Shown piece by piece: positions 29,757-41,610 of a stretch of DNA of 64,000 bases. Each line of letters opens with the position of its first letter. The stretch's first letter is position 1. Under the pieces are notes generated by a model. That model had not been told where the DNA came from, did not search any database, and worked only from the letters and a program-made list of their open reading frames with translations. A program made the position numbers and the translations under genes. This DNA is from Tillus elongatus (Eukaryota; Arthropoda; Insecta; Coleoptera; Cleridae): NCBI GenBank assembly GCA_964006375.1, contig OZ023269.1, positions 128,597,309 through 128,661,308 on the forward strand, given 5' to 3'.

Positions 29757-32370
29757 TGTTGCATTTACCGGTTACCTTCTGACAACAACTTTGTCCGGCA
29801 CTTCGAGTACCTTTCTGAAAAAAACGACCATCTGATTTCTGAATATCCTTCCTCCGAGGTCACTATCCTTGGTGACTTCAATGTCCATAATAAGGAATGG
29901 CTAGGATCTTCAAAAACCGATCCACAAGGGAGAGCAGCGGAGGCCTTTGCAGTCAGCAATTCTTTAGCCAATATGGTTCAGCAACCTACTTACTTTCCTC
30001 GCATCCCAACACACAGCTCAAATCCCTTGGATCTCCTTCTTACTACAAAACCTGAATGCTATAAGACATCAGTCATTCCTTGGTCGCTCAGACCACGGCA
30101 TGGTCACTGCTTCCTGCGCAATGCAACCCGAGGTTATACAGTCATCACATCCACGTATGGTATGGCACTTCAACTCCGCGAACTGGGACAAAATGCGGGA
30201 TTACTTTTCCTCATTTTCATGGGCGGCTGTCTGCTTCTCTCATCCTGACCCCTCTGATATCTCACAAAACGTCACCGAAATTATCCAAGCTGGCACGGAA
30301 TTATTTATTCCACGTACACAGAAAACCTCTTCAGCCACTCAAAATCCATGGTTCTCTAAATCATGTGACAAGGCCAGACTTGAAAAGGTCAAAGCTCACA
30401 AAACGCTTCTACACAATCACAGTCAAGAAAACCGTCAAGCATTTAACGACGCTAGAACCCGCTATGTCCGAATTCTTTCTGAGGCAAAAAACTCGTTTAA
30501 TAACAACATCAAAAACAAAGTTCTCTCAAGCTCCAACGGCAGCAAACTCTTCTGGACTGTTGCTAAATTTATTGGGAATAACTTGTGAAAGAGCACGTTC
30601 CCACCTCTTATTTCAGGGGATGAAATTGTTTCTACCGCCCTGGGCAAGGCTGAACTTTTTGCCTTGTTGTTCGCCAGCAATTCTACTCTCAACCCACCTC
30701 CAAATGTTCAACCACCAACAGTCCCCAATGTCACGCATAAAATGACGTATATCATCTTCAAAACTAAAAAGGTACAAAAGATGATCTCTTCTCTTAATAC
30801 CAGGAAAGCCACTAGTGTTGACGAGATCCCAGCAATTGTTCTCCAAAAATGCGCATCAGAACTTTCTCCTGTCCTTACTCGTCTGTTTCAGACATCTTAC
30901 AATAGAGGCCTATTCCCTAGTAACTAGAAAACTGCTCGAGTACAACCCGTCCCCAAGAAAGGATCCAAAGCGCTTCGTAGCAACTACAGGCCTATTTATC
31001 TCCTTTCAGTCGTCTCTAAAGTGATGGAAAGGTATATAAACACCGAATTACTAAAATTTCTTGAAAAACACAGTGCCACGAGAGGCAGTATGCATTCCGT
31101 CAGCGCCGATCAACTGCCGACCTCCTTTCCTTTGTCACTCTTTCTTGGAACAAGTCTATGGAACTACACGGTGAATCCCAGATTGTCGCTCTAGACATAT
31201 TCAACGCATTCGACCAGGTCTGGCAAGCAGCGCTGCTTAATAAACTTCCGGCTTATGGCCTACCACCAAAACTCTGTACCTGAACAGCAAATTTCCTCTC
31301 CAACCGGAGCATTTCTGTTGTCGTGGATGGCCATTCCTCTAAACTGTATCCAATTAATGCAGAAGTCCCTTAAGGTTCAGCTTTAGCCCCTACTTTGTTC
31401 CTTCTCCACATAAATAACCTCCTCTCTAACACATTCAACCCAGTTCACAGTTACGCTGACGACAGCACCCTTCACTCAAATATACCATATTATAAGCCTG
31501 TCTCTATAGCCCAATTAGATGAGGATCGCAGACTCATGGAGGGTTCTGTCTCTGTGGATCTCCAAAAAATATTAGATTGGGGAAGTAGAAATCTTGTACA
31601 ATTCAACTCCACAAAATCTCAGTCTTGCTTTCTATCTCATAAGATATACACCAGCCCTAGACCCATCACAATGAACAACCAAGTTATTCAAAGTAATGAG
31701 TCCTTTTCACTTGTTGGCATTTCTGTGGATCGAAATCTCAATTGGCACCAACATGTCACATCAATTGCAGAAGCGGCTGCTAAGAAATTAGGCTTCCTCT
31801 TCCGGGCTCGCAAATACTTTTCACCAGCTAATCTCTATACCTTATATACTTCACAAATAAGGCCAAACCTCGAATACTGCTCCCACATCTGGGGTACCGC
31901 TGCCGCTTCTACACTCGCTATCCTGGATTCCATTCAGAAGAGTGCTATACGTCTCATCGGTGTCCCTACCCTCACCCAAAGGCTGCCATTTCTTGCCCAC
32001 CGACCTGCCGTTGGTGACCTCTCCCTCTTTTATAGATATCTGCACGGGCACTGCTCAGAGGAACTTTCTTCCATAGTTGCTTCACCTGCTGCCCCCAACA
32101 GATCTACCAGGGGAACAGAGCCAATGCACCCTTTTACTGTCCAGGTCACCAGACATAGAACATCTTGTTATGCCCGCTCTTTTGTCCCGAGGACTTCCAA
32201 GTTGTGGAATACCTTGCCGGCACATGTTTTTCCTTCTCCCCCGAACCTCCAAACCTTCAAGTCCAGAATTAACAAGTTGCCTCTTTCCTCCTTGTCGACA
32301 CCCACGGTACGATAGTATTTAGGCTGTAAGCCCTCGTGGTGTGTTGTTGAAATATATAAAAAAAAAAAAA
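29757..32370 (+). pseudogene. CR1/Jockey-type LINE, longest copy (endonuclease + RT + 3' tail)
   Basis: The apurinic-type endonuclease appears at 29757-30120 (VTILGDFNVHNKEW; the SDHGMV box sits across a one-base deletion near 30090). The linker with NPWFSKSCDKARLEK and the reverse transcriptase follow: SNYRPI, VALDIFNAFDQVW, HSYADDSTLHSN (YADD 31452-31463). The end carries FVPRTSKLWNTLP and LQTFKSRINK, a CR1-like C-terminus. Stops at 30586, 30926, 31283 and 31372 and a deletion near 31072 inactivate it. The 3' end has a GGCTGTAAGCCCTCGTGG block and a poly(A) tail ending at 32370. The ORF1 region is absent. Confidence 0.9.
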
Positions 32371-32394
32371 TTTCAAGTACATATAGTAGTTTTG

Positions 32395-32758
32395 CAGGTA
32401 AAGCTTAATATAACAAGGAATTTATTTATCAAAGAAATGTACAAAATTTCTGGTGCTCATTTAATTTTCGGTACATAAAATCTTGAAGAAAAATCTAAAA
32501 ATAACAACACATGTTTTCGCTTCTCAAAGGAATCTATAACTGCTCAAAAAATTAGGTAAAGAAGTATGGCCATAACGTTTCACTAGAAGAACGCTTTGAT
32601 TTGGAGTCACCCATCCCTAGCACATAAAATCGAAGAAGCTGGTAATAAAGTTTCTTCGTTTCTCAAATAAATCAACAAAATTCCAAAAAACCAGATAAAG
32701 GGAAAAGTCTATAAAGTTTTACTAAAGAAAGATTAATAATTTAGAGCCACTCATTCTT

Positions 32759-32763
<5 letters not shown>
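32395..32763. repeat. ~148-bp satellite, about 2.5 units
   Basis: GTACATAAAATC near 32470 and GCACATAAAATC near 32617 mark successive units. Within units, CGCTTCTCAAAGGAATC and CGTTTCTCAAATAAATC align, as do GGAGTCACCCATCCCTAGC and AGAGCCACTCATTCTTGGC. The units are clearly diverged. The last runs straight into an AT tract (32764-32847). Confidence 0.6.

Positions 32764-32847
<84 letters not shown>
32764..32847. repeat. (AT)n microsatellite
   Basis: About 84 bp of TA dinucleotide between the satellite and an end reading TACAGGGCGATTCACAACG, a terminus-like motif. Confidence 0.95.
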
Positions 32848-32851
<4 letters not shown>

Positions 32852-33425
32852 GGCGATTCACAACGCAATGGACACAGAATGTGTGCGAGTAGAGGACATC
32901 AAAACATACCGATTTTTTATATAAAATTTTTCTCTGACGCCCATGATTGTTGAGATATTGACCTCGGAATATTCTTTAATAATTACAAGAAACAGCTGTA
33001 TTGCAGCGGTGCCCTAGCATAGAACAACCAAATTTGATAAAAGGTTTTCCTTTATGAACATCTTTATTCGACAAAAATTTGAAGTGGATATAAACTCAAA
33101 AAGGGGTGAATGGATGGGTCACTTTTTAAATGATTTGATTTTTTTAAACCCTAACTCAATTAAAAGCTACGGTCCATCAATTTTATAGCAAATTAAATGT
33201 TCTCTCTTTTTCTCTGAAACTCTAAAAATCTCAATATTGCCAAGAACGGGTGGTTTGTCGAAAAAGTTCTGAGAGGAGAAAAATTGAATTTGCTGGACTT
33301 TAACTTTTAATTAGGTTAGGGTTTAAAAAAATCAAATCATTAAAAGGGTAACCCACCCATAATTCACCCCTTTTTAAATTTATATCTGCTTCAAATTTTT
33401 GAAAAATAATTTGCAAAGTCTTACC
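32848..33425. mobile_element. Fold-back / MITE-like element
   Basis: Begins with TACAGGGCGATTCAC, similar in form to insect DNA-transposon termini. Inside, about 33080-33172 is the inverted counterpart of 33303-33405: AAACTCAAAAAGGGGTGAAT against ATTCACCCCTTTTTAAATTT, and AAACCCTAACTCAATTAAAA against TTTTAATTAGGTTAGGGTTT. The central spacer is about 130 bp. No protein is encoded. The right boundary is uncertain. Confidence 0.55.
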
Positions 33426-33667
33426 ATCGATACAGCTCTATTAGCGAATTTTCTTTGATAAAAATTCACTAAAACAGCAAATTCTTTCTCCAAATATATT
33501 TTTTTCATATTCTATTAAATTGCTTTTATATAATCCTTCTTGTCATTTCTTTGCTACATTTATCACAACCCGTAACAATACCGCCAAGGTACGTAAATAT
33601 TTCTACATGTTCAAGTTATTGGCTATTCAGCTCTATATCAATTTTCGCAATCCTATTCTTACTTATC
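33426..33667. other. L-type hairpin and LINE 3' flank
   Basis: TTAGCGAATTTTCTTTGATA followed by AAAATTCACTAA (about 33440-33473) is an isolated L-type hairpin. The rest, to 33667, is unassigned. Confidence 0.45.
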
Positions 33668-35256
33668 TTTTTATTTTTTTATTTGGAAGTTTAAAGTGTC
33701 TTAACATCTAAGGTCGTTGACACTATCGGTACATTTTGTTTTGCTAATTAAAGTATCTGTAATCAACTGCTATCAAATAGTGAGGATTGTCAAAAAACAG
33801 AGTAAATTAGTCACATTTGGCTCACTCAAGTCAAGAATTTGGGCTAGTGTTTTCCCATTTAGGTATTCGAGTCTTGGATTGATATAGAGTGGACATTCTT
33901 GAAGCACATGGTTAACAGTAATCACTCTGTCACATATTTCACATTGAGGTTGTTGTTGCTGGATAAGTAGGTATCCATGGGTGAACTTACAATGGCCTAT
34001 ACGGTTCTTCTGATAGCGACTTCTTCCCTGCGTGTTAGACTTGGGAGCGTCTTTGGGGTCACTGATGTTTCGATCTTGCAAAGTTTGTTGTCAAGGGATG
34101 ACCAATGGGTTTGCCATTTGGCTTTAGAACTTTCTTTAATATTGGCAATAAGATCTGAATGGGTTTGTATGGGTATTATTGTCTTCTCTAGTATCGCATT
34201 CCGTGAGCATTCGTCAGCATTTTCATTGCCTACAATGCCACTTTGGGAAGGCGTCCAGATCAGTGTGATTGACTTGCCAGCATGATAGAGACCGTGGACG
34301 CTTTCTTGTATTTGAATTACTATAGGGTTTCTTGCATAAAGCGATGCAAGTGAATTAATAGAGGTTAAAGAGTCTGTGCACACTAAAGCACTTTTGTATG
34401 GGGAGTCGATGAATGTGCGGACTGCCCTCTTTATGGCAAATAACTCTGCTGTGTAATTGCTACACTCTGATGATAGGTGATACGCCTCTGTTTTGAGGGG
34501 AGATATTACACCGCTTCCTACACCCCGTGTGCTCTTTGATCCGTCAGTATACATGATCAGGTCAAATTTATATTGTGATATAGTATCCTGAAATAGTCTA
34601 TTCACACTGTCGGTAGGCAAGGAGTCTGTGTTACAAGTTGTGAGACTGGTGTCTGTATCTGGTAATCTAATAATCCATGGCGGTATTTGTCCATTTCGCA
34701 GCGCTAATGTTGAACAATCAATAGTGGTTCAAGGGAGTTATTCTGAGATCTGTTGGTATCCGACTGAGATACTAGATGGTAAACTGGTTTTTTTGTGTCT
34801 GCCGAAATTTTCGCCGCATATTGTAGTAGCGCTGCTTCACTTCGCAGCCAGAGGGGCCTTTCTCCACACTCTCGATACAGGCTGTCCGTAGGGCTTGTTC
34901 GGAAGGCTCCTGTTATTATCCTTAAGGCATGATTTACAATCACATCCAGAGGTTTCAGAACTGATTTTGTTGCTGTTGCATAGATAATTTGGCAGTATTC
35001 AATTTTTGATCTAATTAGTGACCTAAAAATGGAGAGCAGCACTGTCTCATGGGCACCCCAGTTCTGATGTACCAGAGCTCTCAAAAGGCCAAGCGCCTTT
35101 ATACAGTCAGCTTTGTTACTTATCTTTGTTACAGTTGTTTTCTTCATATTAATTTTTAGTTTGTTTCTTCCCAGCACAGCGAGAATCTTTTGTAAATATT
35201 CTTGCTATTCCTGGATTAGCGTTACATCATCAGCGTAAGTACCTTGAAATCTTCTC
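33668..35256 (-). pseudogene. I-type LINE: RT C-terminus, RNase H and zinc knuckle
   Basis: The minus strand starts in the reverse transcriptase catalytic box (GTYADDVTLI near 35235) and continues through a thumb-like region. A frame change near 34720 leads into RNase H: DLIMYTDGSKSTRG, NYTAELFAIK, ALVCTDSLTSIN and GNENADECSRNA, with all four acidic residues (Asp-Glu-Asp-Asp) present. A Cys-x2-Cys...His...Cys knuckle (CEICDRVITVNHVLQEC) follows in another frame. The 3' end is A-rich with AAATAAAAAAATAAAAAG (33690-33668). It is 5' truncated exactly beside an L-type hairpin at 35261. It is a distinct family from the copy at 26030. Confidence 0.85.
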
Positions 35257-35291
35257 ACAAGCGAATTTTTTCTATGAAAATTCGCTAACAT
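35257..35291. repeat. L-type hairpin
   Basis: GCGAATTTTTTCTATGAAAATTCGC forms a near-perfect stem at about 35261-35288, the variant with GCGAA in place of GTGAA. It forms the 5' junction of the I-type LINE. Confidence 0.6.
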
Positions 35292-35765
35292 AATATCACC
35301 TAAAGCTGCTAAACATATTTAAATTTACATTTTTGTGTAAATCATTTTATGAAACAAACATCTGAATAATTTTATCTAAGAATTTATACGAAAATAAAAA
35401 TACTTAATAATTTATTATTTGCACAACGCCGATGATAATTAAAAATATTTTGTTTTATTTTATGTCATGGTCAATGTCAGCCGCCAGGTCAATAATCGAT
35501 TATAATGTGATATTTTGAAACAAGATTCTATAAAATTAAAATGAAACGATCGATAAGTTTAGCATATAATTAAGATAATTTATATTAAATAATACCATAA
35601 TTAAAATGTCGCAATACTTTAATACTATTAAACTTAGGTAGCAGGGGATAATTTGATCCCAATTAATACTTCATTTGAATATCTCAAGGTTTCACAAAAT
35701 AATGGTCTGTTACAACAAATAACATACCCATACTTGAAGCGACTTACTCAGACCTGCTATTACTA
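35292..35765. other. Unassigned AT-rich DNA
   Basis: No coding frame or repeat was recognised. Confidence 0.4.
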
Positions 35766-35888
35766 TTAGCGAATTTTTATTTAAAAAATTCGCTAATAGA
35801 GGGGTATTGATGGTGAAACTTTGCAAAAATGTTTTCAAATGAGCGCGAATTTGGGCCACTAGAACCCGAATCCAAGGTCCGTTTGAAT
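35766..35888 (+). repeat. Diverged L module (GCGAA form)
   Basis: Hairpin TTAGCGAATTTTTATTT/AAAAAATTCGCTAA, then GAGCGCGAATTTGGGCC and CACTAGAACCCGAATCCAAG. It joins a Penelope-like fragment instead of an AT tract. Confidence 0.7.
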
Positions 35889-36440
35889 TTTATTCGTAAC
35901 GACGAACGAGAAAAGGATTACAACATCAAAATACAAATAGCAGAAAGAAATGGATACAAGAAAACAATAGAAAAGCTAGTAAAAAAAAACAAAAACAAGC
36001 AAATCAACAAAACCGAAAACAAAACACCAGAAACAAACACAAAATACACAACATTCACTTATAACCATCACATCAAAAAATAACACAAACACTCAAACAA
36101 TATGACTTAAAAATGAGCTACAAAACCAATAACAAAATAATAAACAAAATAAATAAAAAGCAAGAAAACAACGCACATGAATTAAACGGAATATATCAAA
36201 TAGAGTGTAACACATGCAATAAAAAATATATAGAAATGACAAAAAATTGAATAGAAACAAGATTCAAGGAACATATAACAGCATTAGATAAAATCCACAT
36301 ACCTAGCTACAAATCAAACGTAGCTATACACATTCACAACACAAAACACCAAAAACCAGACATTACCCAATTACAACTAATGAAACATGTTAAAGACCAC
36401 AAAAAAATGGAAATCTGGGAACAATACTACATTTAACAAA
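35889..36440 (+). pseudogene. Second Penelope-like element: linker and GIY-YIG domain
   Basis: A Lys/Asn-rich linker (KKTIEKLVKKNKNK) leads to NGIYQIECNTCNKKYIEMTK and ETRFKEHITALDK, then HIHNTKHQKPD and WEQYYI. This is a GIY-YIG domain with the Penelope-type Cys-x2-Cys insert. YIG reads YIE, and an in-frame stop (TGA at about 36247) follows MTKN. Codon usage is extremely A-rich. It is a different lineage from the domain at 18424. Confidence 0.85.
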
Positions 36441-36682
36441 CAAACAATAGGAAACAGTTAATGCCAGAACAAATCCAAGTGCAAACATTTAAACAAAACT
36501 TAATAAAGGCCATACAAATAGACAAATTATCAAACCACAGTGATCAAGACAAAAGACCGATACACACGACACAGCCCGAAGGCACAACCAATCAGAGAAC
36601 AGGAAACCGACCACTAGAAGTTCACGGCGCATGCGCCATGTACAATCTCAGACGTAGATCAGACAGGAGCGATAACAGTCAC

Positions 36683-36730
36683 TAGCGTGCTGATGATGAG
36701 CCGGGACGGTTCGAAAGTGCAGTCCGCGCA
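36683..36730 (+). ncRNA. Hammerhead-like motif of the second Penelope-like element
   Basis: CTGATGA at 36690-36696, one extra T, stem II GAGCC/GGUUC (one G-U pair) with loop GGGAC, then GAAAG at 36713-36717 and a downstream GTC. A convincing stem III is not formed, so activity is doubtful. It lies about 250 bp after the GIY-YIG domain, the expected place. Confidence 0.5.
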
Positions 36731-36770
36731 AACCAATAATAAATCACAAACGTACAGCAAACAAATAAAG

Positions 36771-36773
<3 letters not shown>

Positions 36774-36832
<59 letters not shown>

Positions 36833-37135
36833 GATAACTCAAAAAGTTATTGACCGATTATGATTAAACCTGGCAAGAGTCTTTCTTTTATTAATGGCTT
36901 TGATGAGTTCGTTAGCCAGCCCTATCAAGCCAGTTTTTATAAAAAAAGAAAAATTTATTTTTCCGAAAAAAAATTTTTATCAAAAAATAACGAAGTTATT
37001 TTGATAAAATTTGGTTGGTATGTTGCCCTCGTAAATACCTTACTACCAAAACTCAACTTTCTACGTTTATGGAAAATTGAGTCATGTAAATTTGAAGCAT
37101 TTAATGAAAAGTCGCTACCATAACGCAATACTTTA
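36774..37135 (+). repeat. (AT)n plus diverged M/T modules
   Basis: AT tract 36774-36827, then a diverged M module (CGATAACTCAAAAAGTTA) and a T remnant with GCATTTAATGAAAAGTCGC and ACCATAACGCA. It is most similar to the copy at 38685-38985 and forms a subfamily with it. Confidence 0.65.
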
Positions 37136-37189
37136 ATATTATTAAACTTAGGTAGCAGAGCATAATTTGATCTCAATTGATACTTCAGT

Positions 37190-38140
37190 TGCATTGAATT
37201 TCCTCGCCAACCGGAGCAATTTCCTCTCCAGCCGGACCATTTCTGTTGTCGTGGATGGCCATTCCTCTAAACTGTATCCAATTAATTCAGGAGTCCCTCA
37301 AGGTTCAGCTTTAGCCCCTACTTTGTTTCTTCTCCACATCAATGACATCCTCTCTAACACATCCAACCCAGTTCACAGTTACGCGGACGACAGCACCCTC
37401 CACTCAAATATACAATATTCTAAGCCTGTCTCTTTAGACCAATTAGATGAGGATCGCAGACTCATGGAGGGTTCTCTCTCTGTGGATCTCCAAAAAATAT
37501 TATACTGGGGAAGTAGAAATCTTGTACAATTCAACTCCACCAAATCTGAGTCTTGCTTTCTCATAAGAGATACACCAGCACTAGACCCATCACAATGAAC
37601 AACCAAGTTATTCAAAGTAATGAGTCCTTTTCACTTGTTGGCATTTCTGTGGATCTAAATCTCAATTGGCACCAACATGTCACATCAATTGCAGAAGCGG
37701 CTGCTAAGAAATTAGGTTTCCTCTTCCGGACTCGCAAATACTTTTCACCAGCTAATCTCTATACCTTATATACTTCACAAATAAGGCCAAACCTCGAATA
37801 CTGCTCCCACATCTGGGGTGCCGCTGCCGCTTCTACACTCGCTATCCTGGACTCCATTCAGAAGAGAGCTATACTTATTATCGATGACCCTACCCTCACC
37901 CAAAGGCTGCAATCCCTGCCCACCGACCTGCCGTTGGTGATCTCTCTCTCTCTTTTATAGGTATCTGCACGGGCACTGCTCAGAGGAGCTTTCTGCTATA
38001 ATTTCTCCACCTGCTGTCCCCAACAGATCTACCAGGGAAACAGAGCGAATCCACCTGCTGCCCCCAACAGATCTACCAGGGAAACAGAGCGAATGCACCC
38101 TTTTACTGTCCAGGTCACCAGACATAGAACGTCTTGTAAT
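37190..38140 (+). pseudogene. CR1/Jockey-type LINE fragment, copy B
   Basis: Covers the reverse transcriptase from FLSNRTISVVVDGHSSKLYP through HSYADDSTLHSN, GISVDLNLNWHQHV and YTSQIRPNLEYCSHIWGAAA. Frames change near 37555 and 37930. In the C-terminal part, 43-47 bp containing AGATCTACCAGGGAAACAGA are tandemly duplicated (about 38008-38095). It is truncated at both ends; the 3' end breaks off at about 38140. Confidence 0.85.
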
Positions 38141-38211
38141 CTCTCAGATCTCTCTGAAGCCTAGGGTTGAACACACTGAGACCTCACAGACGATCTCCGG
38201 CGAGATTTGGG

Positions 38212-38465
38212 GAGTAGGCAGATTGAGGCCCCGTAATCGAGCTACAACAACCCAACCCACCTTTGTCCACCGCTCTAATGAGTAGGCAGATTGAGGCCTT
38301 AGAGTGTCCTTACATATTTCCTTTACCCACCTTTGTCCACCACTCTAAGGAGTAGGCAGATTGAGGCCATAGAGTGTCCTTACATATTTCGTTTACCCAC
38401 CTTTGTCCATCATTCTGAGGAGTAGGCAGATTGAGGCCTTAGAGTGTCCTTACATATTTCCTTTA
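38212..38465. repeat. 70-bp minisatellite
   Basis: GAGTAGGCAGATTGAGGCC recurs at 38212, 38280, 38350 and 38420. The last three units have an exact 70-bp period and share CTTACATATTTC and ACCCACCTTTGTCCA. The array lies between the CR1 fragment and a ribozyme-like motif. Confidence 0.85.
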
Positions 38466-38510
38466 CCTCTTGAAAATGACTCCAAAACAGGAGCCGAAAC
38501 GTCGAGTTTC
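38463..38510 (+). ncRNA. Degenerate hammerhead-like motif
   Basis: CTTGAAAATGACTCC, loop AAAACA, then GGAGCCGAAACGTCGAG. Stem II pairs at 5 of 6 positions and GAAAC is intact, but the CTGANGA box is broken. It resembles Penelope-type termini and precedes an AT tract. Confidence 0.35.
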
Positions 38511-38515
38511 CATAA

Positions 38516-38985
<470 letters not shown>

Positions 38986-39109
38986 TTTTCTTTGTTATAC
39001 AGAATTATTCACACGATTTTATCCCGCCTTTTGATTTTTTGTTAAATAAGTAAGGGGTTAAAATTATTTTGAAAGGAAGGTTTTATTATTTAAGTGTACT
39101 AAAACAAAC

Positions 39110-39600
39110 AAAAAAACATGTTGACCTTATTGAAACGCCATCTATAGTTACTGTATTTTACTGGTAAAGACTTTTTATTTGATACCTATATCAAGCAGGT
39201 TGTTGAAAAAGACATATTGAGTGATCTTACGCTAGCACCAATTTTTAATTTGTGAAAACTCCACCTAACCCACTCTATGTTATTCGTGCAGCCCTTTCTT
39301 TTGATACCCATGTCAAGGGGGTTTTGTAGAAAAACATATTCTGCCATCTTCCGTCGTACTTCAGATTGAAATTACGAAAGCGCCACTTAGACTACTGTAT
39401 TTTACTTGTGAAGCCCTTTCGTTTGATTCCCATGTGAAGCGGGTTGTAATATTCCGCCATCTTGCGTCGACGACCATTTTGAATTAAATTTAGCCTACTA
39501 TATTTTACTTGTAGAGCCCTTCTGGATACCCAAGTCGGGGGGATTGTGAGAAGAGAATAATCCGCCATTTTGAGCATCAGCCATATTGAATTTATGATAA
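39110..39600. repeat. ~122-bp degenerate tandem repeat, four units
   Basis: Unit landmarks recur at 39177, 39299, 39421 and about 39524: TTTTGATACCCATGTCAAG, CGCCATCTTGCGTCG-like and CTGTATTTTACTTGT. The spacing is 122, 122 and about 103 bp. Units are diverged by many substitutions. Confidence 0.7.
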
Positions 39601-40499
39601 TGACAGATAGCCCAATTGACTTACACCCGCATAGTATTTTCTTTTGGGTTACATTTAATTTATTCCACTTTTCAGAGGAAAAATTTAATATCGCGTGTGA
39701 GTTACAAATTAAACTTATCTTTTTTTAATAGAACACAGAGATCTACTTTTACCACAGCATTATTATGATGTGCTTTTACTATTACGAATTAAAAATTACT
39801 TTGTTTATTTTCAAAAAGTTGGCAATTATTACGATCCTTGGGTCTGTCATTTATAAAGGTTGGCAGAAAACTACTTCAAATATTTGGAAAACGGTTAATT
39901 TTAGCGTCGTTTAACAAGTATATCTTTCTTATTAAGAAAGTACAAGAGACTACTATTTGTGATTAAAGGTTTTTTAGCGAGGCTAATAAAAAGTGAGTAT
40001 TTTAAAATTTGAGCGTAGCGCGAGCTGCGCCCTCTATCCATTATAGTTAAACTGGGAATGAAATATTTTTTATCACTATGAAAAACTCATTCGTACCAAT
40101 TTTCAAGACAATACGTTAAATAATTTTCTGGTTATCAAGGAAAATAGAAATTCAATTTCTCGTTTTCATATCCTGTATCTTTTTTTGCTTTAACTTTCCG
40201 ACTGACATAAGTTGGGCCATATATTGGTTGGGCCTAATATTTTAATGCCTGCTTTGTGTAACATTACTTGTAGATCACTCTGTAAAACATTAATTTAGAG
40301 AATTTAATTAGAATGCAACTACTGAATGTTTTTGTACATCAAAGACATTGAATAATATCACACGGCATAACTATATGCTGTGCGAATAGTCTAAAGTTTT
40401 GAGAGATTTATCACCAAAAAGTTTAATTACAATCCTGGAGTATTGCTAGGTTCTAGCTGACGCAACCAGTTATACTGACAGACGTAATATGTAATATAT
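39601..40499. other. Mostly unassigned; contains dispersed repeat 39985-40265
   Basis: 39985-40265 is the second copy of the repeat at 310-650 (GAAAAACTCATTCGTACCAA, TTTTCAAGACAATACG). The remainder holds no feature I can support. Confidence 0.45.
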
Positions 40500-41041
40500 A
40501 ATTAAACGTCAAAGTCGCGATTTCAAACGTCAAAGCTGGCAACACTTAGGCAAAGAACCTGAAAGAAATACAGATTATATAATGAGTGTTCTGCAAACCC
40601 TTAAGTTTCAGCTTCAACATCATTGCCCTTCATTTTACTAAAATATTTTCAGAAACTTCATTTCAAATAGACCCTTTCTCTGATACTTTGGCAGTAGTTT
40701 ATGGTTTAACGGTCTATAACTTTTAGCTAATTTTCGTAGAAAAATTCGTTATTGAGGAGACCGAGGCTTTTGAATTCTAAAAAGATTTCTTATTCAAGTG
40801 AGCGCAAACTAGGCCCCCTAGAATCCATACCCGGGTTTACTTTCTGTTTACATATATACAGGGTGACGCATTTCTACAATAAAGCTCAACATAGTTGTTA
40901 TTATGCAAGATACGAGAAAAATTGTATACGTTACTTATAGGGTGTCTTGAGCTGCACCTTATAAAATTATTTTGACAATCACAGGTTGGCCCATAAGTCG
41001 TTGTGATACCTACAATATTTTTTTGAACATTCCTTATTGCA

Positions 41042-41265
41042 ATAAGTACACTTGGAGAAACCCAAATCACCACAATACATATTTTAGAGACTTTACGATC
41101 GTTTAGTTGACAATGTCAACATCTTCAGAGGAAGAAAATTATTCCTCTGAAGATGTTGACATTGTCAACGAAACGGTCGTAAGGTCTCTGAAATGTGTTG
41201 TGGTGATTTGGGTTTCTCCAAGTGTACCTATTAGTGCTCATCACAGGTGCCAGTTTTCACATAGT
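41042..41265. mobile_element. Inverted hammerhead mini-element with 13-bp target duplication
   Basis: A 224-bp insertion flanked by ATTCCTTATTGCA at 41029-41041 and 41266-41278. Arms from the left end to about 41135 and from 41137 onward are inverted copies. One end reads ATAAGTACACTTGG, the other ends with TGCTCATCACAGGTGCCAG and TTTTCACATAGT. The uninterrupted target is visible in the paralogous repeat at about 8620-8660. The left arm's core reads TAAAC where GAAAC is needed; the right arm is intact. Confidence 0.85.
41144..41185 (+). ncRNA. Hammerhead ribozyme
   Basis: CTGAAGA at 41147-41153, extra T, 6-bp stem II GUUGAC/GUCAAC (loop AUU), GAAAC at 41170-41174, stem III AC-GGUC-GU, cleavage triplet GUA. 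Stem I CCU/AGG flanks the core. Confidence 0.65.
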
Positions 41266-41610
41266 ATTCCTTATTGCATTTTTCATTGAAATATGATGCA
41301 TGTTTGTAAAAAAAATCGAGACGCAGTAAGTGCGTTTTGATAGCGATTTTCATTAAAGGCTTCAAAATTCAATAACTCAATTTGCTATTAACCTAAGGTT
41401 CGTCGGCTAGGAAACGAGTTTTCTCGGAAACATTTTAAGGTTATTTTAGGAAAATTTTTGTACGTTTTCAAACAATAAGTTATTTTGATAAAATATGATA
41501 CATTTTTTCTACTGTATAGGTTATACCGGTGACCAAATTGATGTCTGCTTGCATTAAAGAGACATATTTGCTATTAAAAACGTTTTTATGAAAATTCACT
41601 TCCATATGTC

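Larger units (their letters stand above)
40500..41610 (+). repeat. Composite repeat M-L-T, split by a hammerhead unit
   Basis: The M end (40500-40700), an internal L module (40730-40840), the TACAGGGTGACGCATTTCTA boundary and T (to about 41610) are arranged as in the copy at 7654-8890. T is interrupted at 41042-41265 by the inverted hammerhead element. T resumes with TTTTTCATTGAAATATGATG. Confidence 0.75.

Noticed and set aside
38212..38465. CRISPR-like array
   Set aside because: The 70-bp units are contiguous repeats with no unique spacers, and the sequence is eukaryotic.
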